Assembly (NCBI GenBank): GCA_018399995.1
Contig: JAGYMU010000008.1
Coordinates: forward strand, 1-45,795
Source: Halanaerobiales bacterium
GTDB lineage: Bacteria > Bacillota > Halanaerobiia > Halanaerobiales > M55B127
Direction: 5' to 3'
Length of the DNA stretch: 45,795 nt
This document shows positions 20,031-28,945 of this stretch, piece by piece (the stretch's first letter is position 1; each line of letters opens with the position of its first letter). Below the pieces are notes generated by a model. The model ran no database searches. It worked only from the letters and a program-made list of their open reading frames with translations, and was not told the origin of the DNA. The position numbers were made by a program, and so were the translations under genes.

Positions 20031-20891
20031 ATGGATATATACCCTGGACATATGGCTAAAGCTAAGCGGGTACTCAAAGAGAGTTTGAAAAATATCGATC
20101 TTGTTGTAGAAGTTTTAGATGCAAGAATTCCTGACAGCAGTTATAATAAAGAAATTAAAGGCATTATAAAAGATAAAGAAAGAATAATTGTATTAAATAA
20201 GAAGGATTTGGCTGAAGAAAAATATACCAACAGCTGGCGGAGTCTAATTAAAAAGAAGCTAAGCTGTATTAAAATAAACTCCCCACAGAAAAAGGGAATA
20301 GAAGATTTGATAGATTTAATGGAACAGATGCAGACTACAATTAACGAAATAAGAGTTGAAAAAGGAATTAAAAAAAGGCCGATCAGGGCAATTGTAATAG
20401 GTATACCCAATGTTGGTAAGTCTGCCCTTATCAATGGAATAGTTAAAAGATCATCTGCCAAGACAGGTAATAAACCCGGTGTAACAAGGGGTAAACAGTG
20501 GATTAAGGTAAAAGAAAATATAGATCTATTGGATATGCCAGGCATACTTTATCCCAAAGCAGAAGACGAAGAAACGGCCTATAAGTTGGTGTTAACAGGT
20601 GCTGTTGAATTAAAGAAAGTTGATGCTGAAACTGCGGGATATCAGTTATTGAAATTATTAAAAAATCTGAACAGATTAAAACGAGTTATAAATTACTACA
20701 ATATTAAGACAGATTCATCAGTACACCCCTATGATATTTTAGCTGAAATAGGTAAAAAGAGAGGCTGTTTAATGAGTGGTGGGAAAATAGATCGAAATAG
20801 AACGGCTCAGATTCTTATAAATGATTTTCAAAAAGGTTTTCTAGGTAGGATCACACTTGAGCGCCCGGAAAGTGATCATTATGAATTTTGA
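20031..20891 (+). CDS. rbgA: ribosome biogenesis GTPase YlqF/RbgA
   Basis: PGHMAKAKRVLKESLKNIDLVVEVLDARIPDSSYN, NKKDL, GIPNVGKSALING, DMPGILYP (circularly permuted GTPase). Confidence 0.96.
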   Translation: MDIYPGHMAKAKRVLKESLKNIDLVVEVLDARIPDSSYNKEIKGIIKDKERIIVLNKKDLAEEKYTNSWRSLIKKKLSCIKINSPQKKGIEDLIDLMEQMQTTINEIRVEKGIKKRPIRAIVIGIPNVGKSALINGIVKRSSAKTGNKPGVTRGKQWIKVKENIDLLDMPGILYPKAEDEETAYKLVLTGAVELKKVDAETAGYQLLKLLKNLNRLKRVINYYNIKTDSSVHPYDILAEIGKKRGCLMSGGKIDRNRTAQILINDFQKGFLGRITLERPESDHYEF

Positions 20892-21672
20892 AAGAATGAC
20901 GATCAACGAGATAAATAATTTTGTTGAAGGATTTAATGAGATAGAAAAAATAGAAATTGATATTATAAAGAAACTTTCTGCTGACCACCGCAAGGGTGTA
21001 AAGAAAATTGCTCAAAAAATAATGCGTGCCAAAAAAAAGAAAAAAGCTCAAAAGGATAATTGGCATAAACAGAATGAAATTATTTATCAACTACAAAAAA
21101 ATGGATTTCAAATGATTGCTGGTATAGATGAGGCAGGTCGTGGTCCTTTGGCAGGTCCAGTAGTATCTTCTGCTGTAATCCTGGATTTAAATAAACCCAT
21201 ATTAGGTTTAACGGATTCCAAAAAATTGAGTTCAACAGCACGTGAAAAGCTCTTTAAAATCATATTTGAAAAAGCGAGAGTTGGTATTGGTATTGTTAGT
21301 AATACTATTATTGATCGTTTAAACATTCATCAGGCAACCTTTTTGGCGATGAGAAGGGCAGTGGAAGACCTGCAGCTAAGCCCGGGTTTTTTATTGATTG
21401 ACGGTGGCTATACTATACCCGATATTGATTATAAACAGAGGGCTATTGTAGGAGGAGATCTAAAAGTTAATGCAATTAGTGCAGCTTCGATTATTGCCAA
21501 AGTAACCAGGGATCGCATAATGGATGAATTACATAGTAGTTATCCTTCTTATAATTTTTTAAGTAATAAGGGGTATGGAACACAAGAACACATTGAAGCC
21601 ATTAAGGATATCGGGCCCTGCCCTTTACATAGGTTTTCTTATAAGATAGTTAAAGAGAATAAAGAAAAGTGA
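20881..21672 (+). CDS. rnhB: ribonuclease HII
   Basis: IAGIDEAGRGPLAGPVVSSAVIL, LTDSKKLS, KVNAISAASIIAKVTRDR. ATG 20881 chosen over TTG 20857. Confidence 0.96.
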   Translation: MNFERMTINEINNFVEGFNEIEKIEIDIIKKLSADHRKGVKKIAQKIMRAKKKKKAQKDNWHKQNEIIYQLQKNGFQMIAGIDEAGRGPLAGPVVSSAVILDLNKPILGLTDSKKLSSTAREKLFKIIFEKARVGIGIVSNTIIDRLNIHQATFLAMRRAVEDLQLSPGFLLIDGGYTIPDIDYKQRAIVGGDLKVNAISAASIIAKVTRDRIMDELHSSYPSYNFLSNKGYGTQEHIEAIKDIGPCPLHRFSYKIVKENKEK

Positions 21673-21681
21673 GTGGTAGTA

Positions 21682-22149
21682 ATGAAGGCAAAACATCTAA
21701 CAAGAGCAGCCCTGATAGCGGGCTTATATGTAATAATCACATATATTTTATCTCCCATCAGTTTTGGGCCCATACAGTTTAGGGTTTCAGAGGCATTAAC
21801 TGTTTTGCCCATACTATATCCCGAAGCTATCCCGGCCCTATTTATCGGCGTTTTTCTTTCCAATATTATTGGAGGTTTAGGTATGGTTGATATACTGGGC
21901 GGGAGTCTTGTAACTCTTTTAGCTGCTTATGGGACTTACTATTTTAGAGATTCTTTTATTGCGTATCTCAGTCCAATTTTACTAAATGGATTACTTATTA
22001 GTATCTATCTGCATTTACTTTTTGCTATACCCTATTGGTTAACTGTAATTCAAATATCTATTAGTGAAGCGGTCGTGGTTTTATTTTTAGGCTATCCTTT
22101 AATACGGGTATTAAAAAAGAGGCGAGCCTCCCGTAAACAAATTCGGTAA
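21682..22149 (+). CDS. queT: queuosine precursor (QueT-type) transporter, ECF S-component-like
   Basis: RAALIAGLYVIITYILSPISFGPIQFRVSEALTVLPILYPEAIPALFIGVFLSNIIGGLGMVDILGGSLVTLLAA, QueT family pattern. Confidence 0.88.
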   Translation: MKAKHLTRAALIAGLYVIITYILSPISFGPIQFRVSEALTVLPILYPEAIPALFIGVFLSNIIGGLGMVDILGGSLVTLLAAYGTYYFRDSFIAYLSPILLNGLLISIYLHLLFAIPYWLTVIQISISEAVVVLFLGYPLIRVLKKRRASRKQIR

Positions 22150-22152
22150 ATC

Positions 22153-22181
22153 TTGCATTAGATATTAAATTAAGTTATAAT
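22153..22181 (+). promoter_or_regulatory. sigma-A type promoter downstream of queT, facing the IS
   Basis: TTGCAT (22153-22158), 17-nt spacer, TATAAT (22176-22181). Confidence 0.6.
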
Positions 22182-22238
22182 TTAAATATACATAAAACAC
22201 ATATATTTTAATCGTTTTAAGGATTTTGTTAACCGGAT

Positions 22239-22246
22239 TTATATGT
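22239..22246. repeat. left target-site duplication of the ISL3 element
   Basis: TTATATGT, identical to 23597-23604. Confidence 0.92.
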
Positions 22247-23596
22247 GGTTCTTCTCGTTTTCAGTTGGTACAAAATTATTCTAATTTCCTGGATAACACT
22301 GTTTTACCTTAAGTTTGAAGTAGTTTAAATCATGATAACCAAAAGCAGTTCTTTTTATTTCTTTAATTTTATTGTTTACACCCTCTAATTTTGAAGTATG
22401 AATTGGATGAATTGCATAACTAACAATACCATACCAGTGTTTATTTAATTTCTTAGCAAATTTTTTTAAAGGTTTAATACTTGAATCCTTTAGTTTATTG
22501 ATATATTTATCTAAAGCTTTTTTGATTTCCATAGGACTTTGATATTCAAATAATTCTTTAAGTTTATCCCTTAAAATATATGCTAATGAAAGATTCTCGT
22601 TTATTTCTAATAGTTTTTGGAGTTTATCTACTTCTTTTTCTTTTAGATTTTCTCTATTTTTTAAAAGTAACCATCTGCTGCCTTTATATATTTTGTATTC
22701 AGGATTATCTTTTGACTTATTTCGCTGTTCAGCTCGTCTTAGTTTATCAATTACATCTCTATTATAGCTTGCTACTAAATGATATTTATCAAATACTATT
22801 AAAGACTGAGGACAATGTTCACGGACAGCTTTAATGAAAGGATCCCACATATCCATCGCAATAGCTTTAATTTGGTTTAGTTTTTCCTGTGGCATTTTTT
22901 TAAAAAAATCATTTAGGGTATCAGCTTTACGTCCTTTTCCCATCCAGATTACACGACCGGTCTTGAAATCTAATACTACAGTTAAATATTTATGATATTT
23001 GCCAAAAGAAACTTCATCTACTGCAAGCAAACCCGAATGAGAATAATTGGTTTCTCCAAATTCTTTTTTTAGAAACTTCTCATGTATCTTTTTTACTGTT
23101 TCCCAGTGTAAATTAAGATGTTCTGCTACTTCTTTTACAGTCATATGTTTACAGAGTTCATGAACATATTGGGCTAATCTATTAGTAACTTGGTGACCAC
23201 CAGGAGAAGTAACACCTGTTTTTTCAACCTTTATGCCACAATTAGGACAAACAATCTTTCTATAATGAAGGATCACTTTACATTGAACTCCTAAAATATC
23301 AAGGTCTCTTATTGTTCGTTCATGCCAGGAATGTATACCTTCAGCTTTACTTCCACATTCATGACAGATGGGAGTAAATCTTTTATCAGGTGTCAAGACT
23401 ACAAAATACACAGAACCAAGACCAGGTTCTTCAATTTTAAAGAATTTCTTAATCTTAACTCGGCGAAAGGGGAATAAAGATGATATATTACAATTAGACA
23501 TTGGCAAGACCTCCTTTTTTTAATTGTTTCTATTTAAATTATTTGAGGTCGTTTGTCAATATCCTTTCTTACTACCAACGATTTGCGAGGAGAACC
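22247..23596 (-). mobile_element. complete ISL3-family insertion sequence (1350 bp)
   Basis: Terminal inverted repeats GGTTCTTCTCGttttcaGTTGGTA (22247-22270) and, on the other strand, GGTTCTCCTCGcaaatcGTTGGTA (ending 23596); flanked by identical 8-bp TTATATGT at 22239-22246 and 23597-23604; contains one full-length transposase. Confidence 0.95.
22281..23501 (-). CDS. ISL3 family transposase
   Basis: N-terminal zinc finger CHECGSKAEGIHSWHERTIRDLDILG...CPNCG; DDE core LLAVDEVSFGKYHKYLTVVLDFKTGRVIWMGKGRKADTL and AIAMDMWDPFIKAVREHCPQSLIVFDKYHLV. GGAGGT precedes ATG at 23501. Confidence 0.96.
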   Translation of the reverse strand: MSNCNISSLFPFRRVKIKKFFKIEEPGLGSVYFVVLTPDKRFTPICHECGSKAEGIHSWHERTIRDLDILGVQCKVILHYRKIVCPNCGIKVEKTGVTSPGGHQVTNRLAQYVHELCKHMTVKEVAEHLNLHWETVKKIHEKFLKKEFGETNYSHSGLLAVDEVSFGKYHKYLTVVLDFKTGRVIWMGKGRKADTLNDFFKKMPQEKLNQIKAIAMDMWDPFIKAVREHCPQSLIVFDKYHLVASYNRDVIDKLRRAEQRNKSKDNPEYKIYKGSRWLLLKNRENLKEKEVDKLQKLLEINENLSLAYILRDKLKELFEYQSPMEIKKALDKYINKLKDSSIKPLKKFAKKLNKHWYGIVSYAIHPIHTSKLEGVNNKIKEIKRTAFGYHDLNYFKLKVKQCYPGN

Positions 23597-23604
23597 TTAT
23601 ATGT
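23597..23604. repeat. right target-site duplication of the ISL3 element
   Basis: TTATATGT, identical to 22239-22246. Confidence 0.92.
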
Positions 23605-23919
23605 TTTTTAAAAAAGGTAGACCATGGTTATATAGATTTAAATATTTCAGAGAATAAAAACTAAATTTACTGTTAAAATTAGATAAAGATGTGATTAATG
23701 GTCCTTAAATAGGTTAATATTTTAATTGTGTTTTTTTTAGTTTTGTTTGTGAAGAAAGGCGTCAAAGAACAGACTTTTAAATAAAGGAAGTTAATAAATG
23801 GAAATAAGTAGGTAAATCAAGCTGTAATGGTCTATGGTTTACAATAAATTCTTATATAGAACTCTTAATTGGGAGCAGATGGTTAATAAAGCAAATAACT
23901 TATAATAAAATTTATTATG

Positions 23920-23957
23920 TGTCATGAGTTCTATTATTATAACTCATGACATCTTTT
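23920..23957 (+). terminator. terminator-like hairpin upstream of the 24000 gene
   Basis: TGTCATGAGTT-ctattattat-AACTCATGACA (11 bp perfect) followed by TCTTTTTAT. Confidence 0.8.
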
Positions 23958-23999
23958 TATCTAAATTAATCTTATTTTAGCTCAGGGGGTATTGATCAA

Positions 24000-24305
24000 A
24001 TGAGTTTTTTTGATAAGATAAAAAAATATTTTACTCCATCTTCTGATGACAAAATAGTTAGCGTATATCTACAGGATGAAAAATGTGGTAATAAGATGAA
24101 GGTTGTTTTGAGAAAAGGCTATGATATACAGCGGGTCTACAAAGAAAATATAAAAGCTAAATTTCAGATTAGTAAGGTAATTGTTTGTGATAAATGTTAT
24201 AATAATATTATGATAGATATTAAATTTGATAAAAATTATAATATCATTTCTAAAAATATTGAAAATGGAAAATTCATATCTAAAGAAGAATTTTTAGATC
24301 AGTAA
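24000..24305 (+). CDS. small hypothetical protein with Cys residues (C..CDKC)
   Basis: 101-aa ORF with GGGGGT-type RBS, immediately upstream of pgsA; no family recognised. Confidence 0.7.
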   Translation: MSFFDKIKKYFTPSSDDKIVSVYLQDEKCGNKMKVVLRKGYDIQRVYKENIKAKFQISKVIVCDKCYNNIMIDIKFDKNYNIISKNIENGKFISKEEFLDQ

Positions 24306-24313
24306 ACCTATTT

Positions 24314-24835
24314 ATGGAGGTACTTATGCGGTTAAATTATCCTAATACGTTAACAATTGTCAGATTATTATTAATACCTGTCTACCTTTATTTTTTCTTA
24401 AAGGGAGAATATATTATTAGTGGTATATTTTTTTCAATATCAGGGCTGACAGATTTTATGGATGGGTATCTGGCTAGAAAATATAATATGGTTACAGATT
24501 TAGGTAAGATACTTGATCCTTTAGCTGATAAGTTGACTTTGATTAGTATTCTAGCTGTTTTAATCTATACTAATTTAATACCAAGGGTAATATCAGTGAC
24601 ATTGCTAATAAGGGAGTTGCTGGTTCTACTTGGTTCAGGGATTATGTATTCCATGGGCAAAAAGCTTCTCTCTCCCACTTTATTAGGTAAGTTATCTGTA
24701 TTTTTATTGTATGTGGCTATAGCTGCCTATTTATTAAATTTCCAGTTTATAAATATGGTATTATTATATATCGTAATTCCAATTAATATCATCTCTGCTC
24801 TAGATTATATTAGAAATGGCTTTAAAAAAATATAA
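24314..24835 (+). CDS. pgsA: CDP-diacylglycerol-glycerol-3-phosphate 3-phosphatidyltransferase
   Basis: NYPNTLTIVRLLLIPVYLYFF and CDP-alcohol phosphatidyltransferase motif SGLTDFMDGYLARKYNMVTDLGKILDPLADKL. Confidence 0.95.
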   Translation: MEVLMRLNYPNTLTIVRLLLIPVYLYFFLKGEYIISGIFFSISGLTDFMDGYLARKYNMVTDLGKILDPLADKLTLISILAVLIYTNLIPRVISVTLLIRELLVLLGSGIMYSMGKKLLSPTLLGKLSVFLLYVAIAAYLLNFQFINMVLLYIVIPINIISALDYIRNGFKKI

Positions 24836-24855
24836 TGAGAATAAGGGGATAGATT

Positions 24856-26148
24856 ATGAGAATATTGTTAAAAGATATAAAAAAAATATATAGTCCTGAA
24901 GCTGATCTTGACCAATATAAGCATATTATTATTGATGGCAATAAAATAGAAAGTTTAGTAAAAAAGGATGCTTTAAAAATTAATAACTTTGACAAAGTTA
25001 TTAATTGTAAGGATATGGTGGCATTACCAGGATTGATCAACACTCATACCCATAGTTCAATGTCACTGCTCAGGGGGTATGCTGATGACTATGATCTTGA
25101 CAGATGGTTAAAAGAGAAAATTTGGCCAGCTGAAGCTAAGCTAACAAAAAAAGACATATACTGGGGAGCCAAATTATCTATTTTAGAGATGGTAAGAACA
25201 GGTACAACTACCTTTGCTGATATGTATTTTAAGATGGATAAAGTTGCTGAAGCTGTTTCTGAAACAGGGATTAGAGCTGTATTGAGTGAAGGTTTGATTG
25301 AGGATAATGACGGAAAGCAGGGTTTTAATGATGCAGTTGATTTTTGTCTACGCTGGCAAAATGAGGCTAAAGGAAGGATAAAAACCTGTCTTGGTCCCCA
25401 CTCCGCTTATTCCTGCAGCCCTGATTATCTGAAATTAATTAGAGATAAAGCCCTCCAGCATAATCTATTGATCAATATTCATATTAGTGAAACGAAAGAT
25501 GAAGTAGATATGATGCAAAGAGAACATGGTTTAACTACAGTTGGTTTATTAGAAAAAATAGATTTTTTTAAAACAAAAGTCATTGCTCCTCATTGTGTTC
25601 ATTTAAACGATAAGGATATTGATCTCTTAAAAAAACATAAGGTAGGTGTTGTATATAATCCGATGAGTAATATGAAATTGGGTAGTGGAATTGCCCCTAT
25701 ACATAAATTATTAAAAAAGGGGATCAATGTTTCTTATGGAACTGATGGAGCAGCCAGCAATAATAATCTTGACCTTATTGAAGAAGCCAGGCTTGGTTCT
25801 TATTTACAGAAGGTTGCTTTAAATAATCCCCAGGCACTTCCAATTGAGGATACTTTAAAGATGTTGACTTTAAATGGAGCAAAAAACTTAGGTATTTATA
25901 ATTTAGGCGAAATTAAACAGGGTTATCTGGCTGATATAATTTTAGTCAACATTGAAAACAACGCACATAATTATCCTTCATATAATCATCTTTCTAATAT
26001 ATTTTATGCGTCAAATGGGAGCGATGTGGACACAGTCATTATCAATGGTAAAGTTGTTATGGAGAATAGGGAAATGAATATGATTGATGAAAAAGAAGTC
26101 TACCATAAAGTTGAAAAACTGACAGAGAAATATCACGAAAATTTTTAG
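24856..26148 (+). CDS. mtaD: amidohydrolase, 5-methylthioadenosine/S-adenosylhomocysteine deaminase type
   Basis: PGLINTHTHSSMSLLRGYADDYDLDRWLKEKIWPAE, GPHSAYSCSP, HISETKDEV, APHCVHL, SYGTDGAASNNNLDL. Confidence 0.88.
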   Translation: MRILLKDIKKIYSPEADLDQYKHIIIDGNKIESLVKKDALKINNFDKVINCKDMVALPGLINTHTHSSMSLLRGYADDYDLDRWLKEKIWPAEAKLTKKDIYWGAKLSILEMVRTGTTTFADMYFKMDKVAEAVSETGIRAVLSEGLIEDNDGKQGFNDAVDFCLRWQNEAKGRIKTCLGPHSAYSCSPDYLKLIRDKALQHNLLINIHISETKDEVDMMQREHGLTTVGLLEKIDFFKTKVIAPHCVHLNDKDIDLLKKHKVGVVYNPMSNMKLGSGIAPIHKLLKKGINVSYGTDGAASNNNLDLIEEARLGSYLQKVALNNPQALPIEDTLKMLTLNGAKNLGIYNLGEIKQGYLADIILVNIENNAHNYPSYNHLSNIFYASNGSDVDTVIINGKVVMENREMNMIDEKEVYHKVEKLTEKYHENF

Positions 26149-26164
26149 AGGGGAGTGTTAAATT

Positions 26165-28927
26165 GTGAAAAACAGATTTAGATACTTATTATCAACTGTT
26201 ATTGTAATTATTATTATAGCCCTTATTGCTCTTTTTGCGGGGGCCAACTTTTTTACTGAATGGGCATGGTTTAACCATCTTGGTTATTTAAAAGCCTTTT
26301 TGTTGATGTTCTTTTCTAATTTTGGTTTGCGTATTCTAATTGGGCTAATTTTTGCTGTATTTGTATTCGTTAATTTATTTTTTACTAAGAAATTGTTTAT
26401 AAAGTACTTTGAAGCGGAGTCTATTGAAAGTGAAAATGTGGAAACACTCTTTAAAGAAGAGAGTCAGGGTTTTTTAAACTGGCTGAATAAAAAGAAGTTA
26501 AACTGGATTTATATTTTGATAAGTTTAATTTTGGGATTTTTATTTAGCTCTGTTAGTTCAGAGTTGTGGAAAATTGTTCTGAAATTCTTTAACCAAACTC
26601 CATTTGGTAACACAGATCCAATATTTGGAAAGGACATTTCCTTTTATGTATTCAGTCTGCCTTTTTATAGTTTTATAAAGGAAATGGGTATGGTCTTAAT
26701 TGTCTTAACGATTATTGTAGTGGGTATAATATATTTTATAGCTTCCGGGATAAGTTCCTTTTCTGATGTGAAAGTCAAACTTTCCAATCGTGCTAAAAGT
26801 CATATTACGGTGCTTCTCTCAGCCTTTTTATTACTAAAAGCCTGGGACTATCGTTTGGCGATGTATGAACTGCTTTATTCTCCCCGCGGAGTAGCCTTTG
26901 GAGCGAGTTATACCGATATTAATGCTAATCTGTTAGGGTTGAGAATACTTTTTATTATAGCTATAGCTGTAGCTGCTGGCCTGCTAGTTAGTCTTTTTAG
27001 GAAAAACTATAAACTACTGGCCTGGGGTTTGGGAATATGGATTGTGACTTCATTGGTGTTTGGAGCGGTTTATCCAGGTTTTGTACAGAGATTTCAAGTT
27101 GAACCAAATGAAATTGAAAGAGAAAGAGAGTATATAAATCATAATATTGATATGACCTTAGAAGCTTATGGTCTTAATGATATAACCACAAAGGACTTTC
27201 AACCACAGGACGGATTAACATTAGATGATTTGGAAGAAAATAGTGAAATTATAAGTAATATAAGGCTTTGGGACAGTCGACCTTTGCTTTCAACATACAG
27301 TCAGTTACAGGGATTAAGACAGTACTATGAATTTCAAAATATAGATGTTGATAGATATATAATTGACGGCAAGTACCGTCAGGTAATGCTTTCAGGTAGG
27401 GAGTTAAATAAAGATCTTTTATCCGGACAGGCTCAAACCTGGATCAATAGAAAGTTGAAATATACTCATGGTTATGGAGTTGCAATGTCACCTGTGAACA
27501 GGATTACAGAACAGGGTTTGCCGGATTTTTTTATAAAAGACATTCCTCCTAAAGTAGGCGGAGATTTAGTTTTAGATAATAGTGCAATTTACTATGGGGA
27601 AATTACTGATGATTATGTGATTGTCAATACCGATTCTACAGAATTTCATTATCCACAGGGAGATGAAAATGTATATATAAATTATGATGGCAGTGGAGGA
27701 GTAGAGATCAGTAGTTTTATTAAAAAAGCATTATTTGCCCTGCGTTATAGTGAGTTAAAGATTATGTTAAATGATGGAATAAATAATGACAGCAGGATAA
27801 TGTACTATAGAAATATTAAAGAAAGAGTCCGCAAGGTAGCTCCATTTTTAGCATATGATAGTGATCCTTATTTAGTAATTTCTCAGGGGAGATTATTTTG
27901 GATTCAGGATGCCTACACTACTTCAGACCGATATCCCTATGCACAGCCATTCAGTAATACAGGCAATTATATCAGGAATTCTGTTAAGGTTATTATTGAT
28001 GCCTATAATGGAAATATGGACTTTTATGTGATGGATAAAGAAGATCCAATCGTACAAACCTATCAAAAGATATTCCCTGAAATATTTATTGATGGTGACC
28101 AGATGCCAGAGAGTTTAAAAAGCCACATTAGATATCCTAGGGATTTATTTAAAATACAGTCTGAATTATATAGTATTTACCACATGGAAGATCCTCAGGT
28201 ATTTTATAATAAGGAAGATTTATGGAATATACCTGATGAAAATTATGCCGGTAGTACAATAAAAATGGAACCATATTATATATTAAGTAGTTTACCTGAT
28301 ACTAAGATGCAGAAACTCGAGTATTTATTAATGATGCCCTTTACACCTGCCAATAAAAATAATATGATTGCCTGGTTGGCCGGACGTTCTGATGGTGAGA
28401 ACTATGGCGAATTAGTTCTTTACGAATTTCCTAAAGACACTTTAGTCTATGGACCCAGCCAGATTGAATCAAGAATAGATCAAGATGCACAGATTTCTCA
28501 ATTACTGTCACTCTGGGGCCAGAGAGGTTCAAGAGTTATAAGAGGTAATTTAATAGTTCTGCCTGTAGCACAATCTATCTTTTATATAGAGCCCATTTAC
28601 CTACAGGCTGAAAGGAGTGAACTACCGGAGTTAAAACGAGTAGTCCTTGGATATGGTGGGGATATTGTAATTGATCTTGATCTAGAAGGTGCTTTAGAAC
28701 AAATATTTGGAGAAAGAGAGCCCACAGAAGCTGTTTCACCTGGTGGGATGATGCCGGAAGATTTAAGTGGGCTTATATCCAGAGCTTACGAGGTATATCA
28801 AGAAGCCCAGGGTTATTTAAAATCAGGAGATTGGCAAAATTACGGCAGCAAACTGGATGAGTTACAACAGGTATTAGAAGAGTTAAATTCTACGAACCAA
28901 GAGATTGATCAATCTATGAATCAATAA
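26165..28927 (+). CDS. UPF0182 family large membrane protein
   Basis: 920 aa; multiple N-terminal TM segments with WAWFNHLGYLKAFLLMFFSNFGLR; long extracytoplasmic region (ERERPYI-like EREREYINHNIDMTLEAYGL; VAPFLAYDSDPYLVISQGRLFWIQDAYTTSDRYPYAQP) typical of UPF0182. Confidence 0.9.
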   Translation: MKNRFRYLLSTVIVIIIIALIALFAGANFFTEWAWFNHLGYLKAFLLMFFSNFGLRILIGLIFAVFVFVNLFFTKKLFIKYFEAESIESENVETLFKEESQGFLNWLNKKKLNWIYILISLILGFLFSSVSSELWKIVLKFFNQTPFGNTDPIFGKDISFYVFSLPFYSFIKEMGMVLIVLTIIVVGIIYFIASGISSFSDVKVKLSNRAKSHITVLLSAFLLLKAWDYRLAMYELLYSPRGVAFGASYTDINANLLGLRILFIIAIAVAAGLLVSLFRKNYKLLAWGLGIWIVTSLVFGAVYPGFVQRFQVEPNEIEREREYINHNIDMTLEAYGLNDITTKDFQPQDGLTLDDLEENSEIISNIRLWDSRPLLSTYSQLQGLRQYYEFQNIDVDRYIIDGKYRQVMLSGRELNKDLLSGQAQTWINRKLKYTHGYGVAMSPVNRITEQGLPDFFIKDIPPKVGGDLVLDNSAIYYGEITDDYVIVNTDSTEFHYPQGDENVYINYDGSGGVEISSFIKKALFALRYSELKIMLNDGINNDSRIMYYRNIKERVRKVAPFLAYDSDPYLVISQGRLFWIQDAYTTSDRYPYAQPFSNTGNYIRNSVKVIIDAYNGNMDFYVMDKEDPIVQTYQKIFPEIFIDGDQMPESLKSHIRYPRDLFKIQSELYSIYHMEDPQVFYNKEDLWNIPDENYAGSTIKMEPYYILSSLPDTKMQKLEYLLMMPFTPANKNNMIAWLAGRSDGENYGELVLYEFPKDTLVYGPSQIESRIDQDAQISQLLSLWGQRGSRVIRGNLIVLPVAQSIFYIEPIYLQAERSELPELKRVVLGYGGDIVIDLDLEGALEQIFGEREPTEAVSPGGMMPEDLSGLISRAYEVYQEAQGYLKSGDWQNYGSKLDELQQVLEELNSTNQEIDQSMNQ

Positions 28928-28945
28928 ATTTGAAAGGACCAATAA

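Noticed and set aside
20141-20545. 134-aa minus-strand ORF inside rbgA
   Set aside because: Antisense shadow ORF, hydrophobic by codon complementarity, no family resemblance.
22580-22834. 84-aa plus-strand ORF inside the ISL3 element as a possible passenger gene
   Set aside because: Antisense to the intact transposase; the hydrophobic translation is explained by complementing Lys/Glu-rich codons.
23601-23657. 18-codon ORF MFFKKGRPWLYRFKYFRE starting in the right target duplication
   Set aside because: No RBS, very short, and its start codon is part of the duplicated target site; no downstream coding remnant found.
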